Source of the DNA: an uncultured bacterium
Lineage (GTDB): Bacteria > Cyanobacteriota > Vampirovibrionia > Gastranaerophilales > Gastranaerophilaceae
DNA length: 64,000 bases
NCBI GenBank assembly: GCA_950022495.1
Contig: CATLLJ010000002.1
Span: forward strand, 62,001-126,000
Direction: 5' to 3'
Position 1 is the stretch's first letter, and every line of letters begins with the position of its first letter. Shown piece after piece: positions 63,052-64,000 of this stretch. The position numbers were made by a program, and so were the translations under genes. The notes below the pieces were generated by a model. That model was not told the DNA's origin. It made no database searches and saw only the letters and a list, made by a program, of their open reading frames with translations.

Positions 63052-63060
63052 AGCATACCA
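63052..63060 (-). promoter_or_regulatory. Candidate extended -10 of the five-gene operon
   Basis: On the minus strand TGGTATGCT (TG-n plus a TATAAT-like box) ends six bases before the ATG at 63045. The box is imperfect, so support is moderate. Confidence 0.35.
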
Positions 63061-63102
63061 TATATATATTATTAGCAATGATATGAATAGACGATTTTAT
63101 GA

Positions 63103-63108
63103 TAAAAT
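63103..63108 (+). promoter_or_regulatory. Candidate -10 box of aroA, leaderless spacing
   Basis: TAAAAT ends six bases before the aroA ATG at 63115. There is no ribosome site and no clear -35. Confidence 0.4.
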
Positions 63109-63114
63109 ACTTGT

Positions 63115-64000
63115 ATGGAAAAGGTTGTAGATAAAAAAAATTTCAAAACATTAAAAGGTACTATATCCATTCCTTCTGACAAATCAATGTCACACAGGGC
63201 AGTGCTATTTTCATCACTGGCTGAAGGAACCTCAATTATAAAAAACTTTTCTACAGGAGACGATCCGCATTCATCTATAAAAGTTTGCAGTGCACTCGGT
63301 GCAGATATAAGCTTTGAGGATGAAACAACTGTTATCATAAATTCTGACGGCAAACTAAAACAACCTCAGACTGAATTATACTGCGGAAATTCAGGAACAA
63401 CAATGCGGCTTATGGCAGGAATTCTTGCCGGGCAGAAATTCAACTCTATATTAACCGGAGATGAAAGTCTTTCTAAAAGACCAATGAAACGCGTCACAGA
63501 ACCATTATCATTGATGGGTGCACAAATAAGTTCAGATGAAGGTAAATCACCGCTTTCAATTTGCGGTACAGATTTACATTCAATAAATTACACCTCCCAA
63601 ATAGCTTCAGCTCAGGTAAAATCCTGCATACTGCTTGCCGGAATGCAAACAAATGACAATAAAAAAACTATCTATACAGAACCTTATCTATCAAGAAATC
63701 ATACTGAAATATTGTTAAAACACATGGGTGCATCCATAGTAACGGATAACAATACTACAACTATTGAAAAATCCGAACTTAAGCCTATAAATATTGAAAT
63801 CTTTGGAGACATATCATCTGCCGCATATTTTATAACCGCAGCACTAATTATTCCAAATTCAAATATTATTATAAAAAATGTCGGATTGAACCCAACCAGA
63901 ACAGGAATCATTGAGGTTGCAAAAAAGATGGGCGGTCAAATTGACATTCTTGAACAACGAGAAATTTGTGGAGAAATTGTCGGGGACATACAGGTGAAGT
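63115..64000 (+). CDS. aroA: EPSP synthase (3-phosphoshikimate 1-carboxyvinyltransferase), partial
   Basis: Transfers enolpyruvyl from PEP to shikimate 3-phosphate in aromatic amino acid synthesis. The first 295 residues are present and the gene runs off the right edge. Clear family motifs: 'ISIPSDKSMSHRAVLFSSLA' (phosphate- and shikimate-binding), 'LYCGNSGTTMRLMAGILAGQ' (the PEP-site loop), 'SKRPMKRVTEPLSLMGAQI' and 'SAQVKSCILLAGMQTND'. The Gly-Asn-Ser-Gly-Thr-Thr loop has Ser where class I enzymes have Ala, pointing to a class II-like form. The ATG at 63115 directly follows a -10-like box, so the mRNA may be leaderless. Confidence 0.94.
   Translation, partial: MEKVVDKKNFKTLKGTISIPSDKSMSHRAVLFSSLAEGTSIIKNFSTGDDPHSSIKVCSALGADISFEDETTVIINSDGKLKQPQTELYCGNSGTTMRLMAGILAGQKFNSILTGDESLSKRPMKRVTEPLSLMGAQISSDEGKSPLSICGTDLHSINYTSQIASAQVKSCILLAGMQTNDNKKTIYTEPYLSRNHTEILLKHMGASIVTDNNTTTIEKSELKPINIEIFGDISSAAYFITAALIIPNSNIIIKNVGLNPTRTGIIEVAKKMGGQIDILEQREICGEIVGDIQVK

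Noticed and set aside
1-64000. CRISPR arrays, rRNA genes, insertion sequences, prophage modules
   Set aside because: No regularly spaced repeats, transposases, structural phage genes or rRNA-like stretches were seen; the only integrase is an isolated minimal recombinase.

Overview
Organism. The window is AT-rich (roughly two-thirds A+T by eye) and very densely coded, with convergent genes often touching or overlapping. The gene mix points to a fermentative gut relative of the Cyanobacteria, most likely Gastranaerophilales (Vampirovibrionia/Melainabacteria). The reasons are a Ycf46-like AAA+ ATPase next to DUF1257 (Ycf35-like) and DUF2997 proteins, LL-diaminopimelate aminotransferase, a pilin with the segment GFTLAEVLITLGIIG, pyruvate formate-lyase, and several lineage-type proteins with a short N-terminal F-x-G motif. 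The taxonomic call is inference from family content; no rRNA is present.

Layout. 1-8.3 kb: TPR protein (cut by the left edge), tag, two related membrane proteins, a type IV pilin-like gene interrupted at a poly-G tract, tandem APC permeases and glyQ. 8.4-14 kb: a 629-aa lineage protein, a degenerate PilB/GspE-like ATPase with a response regulator, a SIMPL protein and an M48-like protein lacking the first zinc histidine. 14-25 kb: a 796-aa unknown, a WG-repeat protein, an AsmA-like protein, then a Na/Pi cotransporter, acyl-ACP thioesterase and acyl-CoA ligase. 24.8-34.6 kb: truncated pilin, HAD and TPR genes, dicarboxylate symporter, dapL, uridine-kinase-like NTPase, single-domain receiver, aroC and an extended galactose mutarotase. 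34.6-44.6 kb: acetyltransferase, three secreted matrixin-like metalloproteases, UvrD-type helicase, RNase HI, a third relative of the 2-3 kb membrane proteins, and sbcDC. 44.6-52.1 kb: TPR-glycosyltransferase, thioredoxin, DUF2971, a 52-aa ORF, an orphan CUT1 permease pair, carbonic anhydrase, nucleotidyltransferase and a minimal tyrosine recombinase. 52.2-56.6 kb: pyruvate formate-lyase module (activase, catalytic body, separate glycyl-radical domain). 56.8-58.3 kb: frameshifted nitroreductase, truncated zincin, repeat-rich gap and tRNA-Ser. 58.3-63.1 kb: HhH, radical SAM, Ycf46-like AAA+, duplicated DUF1257 and DUF2997 genes in one operon. The right end starts aroA.

How it fits together. 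Metabolism is fermentative and biosynthetic (PFL, shikimate and lysine pathway enzymes, amino-acid and dicarboxylate uptake). Surface functions are prominent (pilins, matrixins, M48-like and SIMPL proteins, AsmA). The most interesting items are: the radical-SAM/AAA+/DUF1257/DUF2997 operon; the pyruvate formate-lyase split into two genes exactly at the glycyl-radical domain; the 10-G tract that leaves the pilin out of frame and looks like a phase-variation switch; a set of genes with a -10 box placed 6-7 nt before the ATG (predicted leaderless mRNAs); and the shared N-terminal F-x-G motif.
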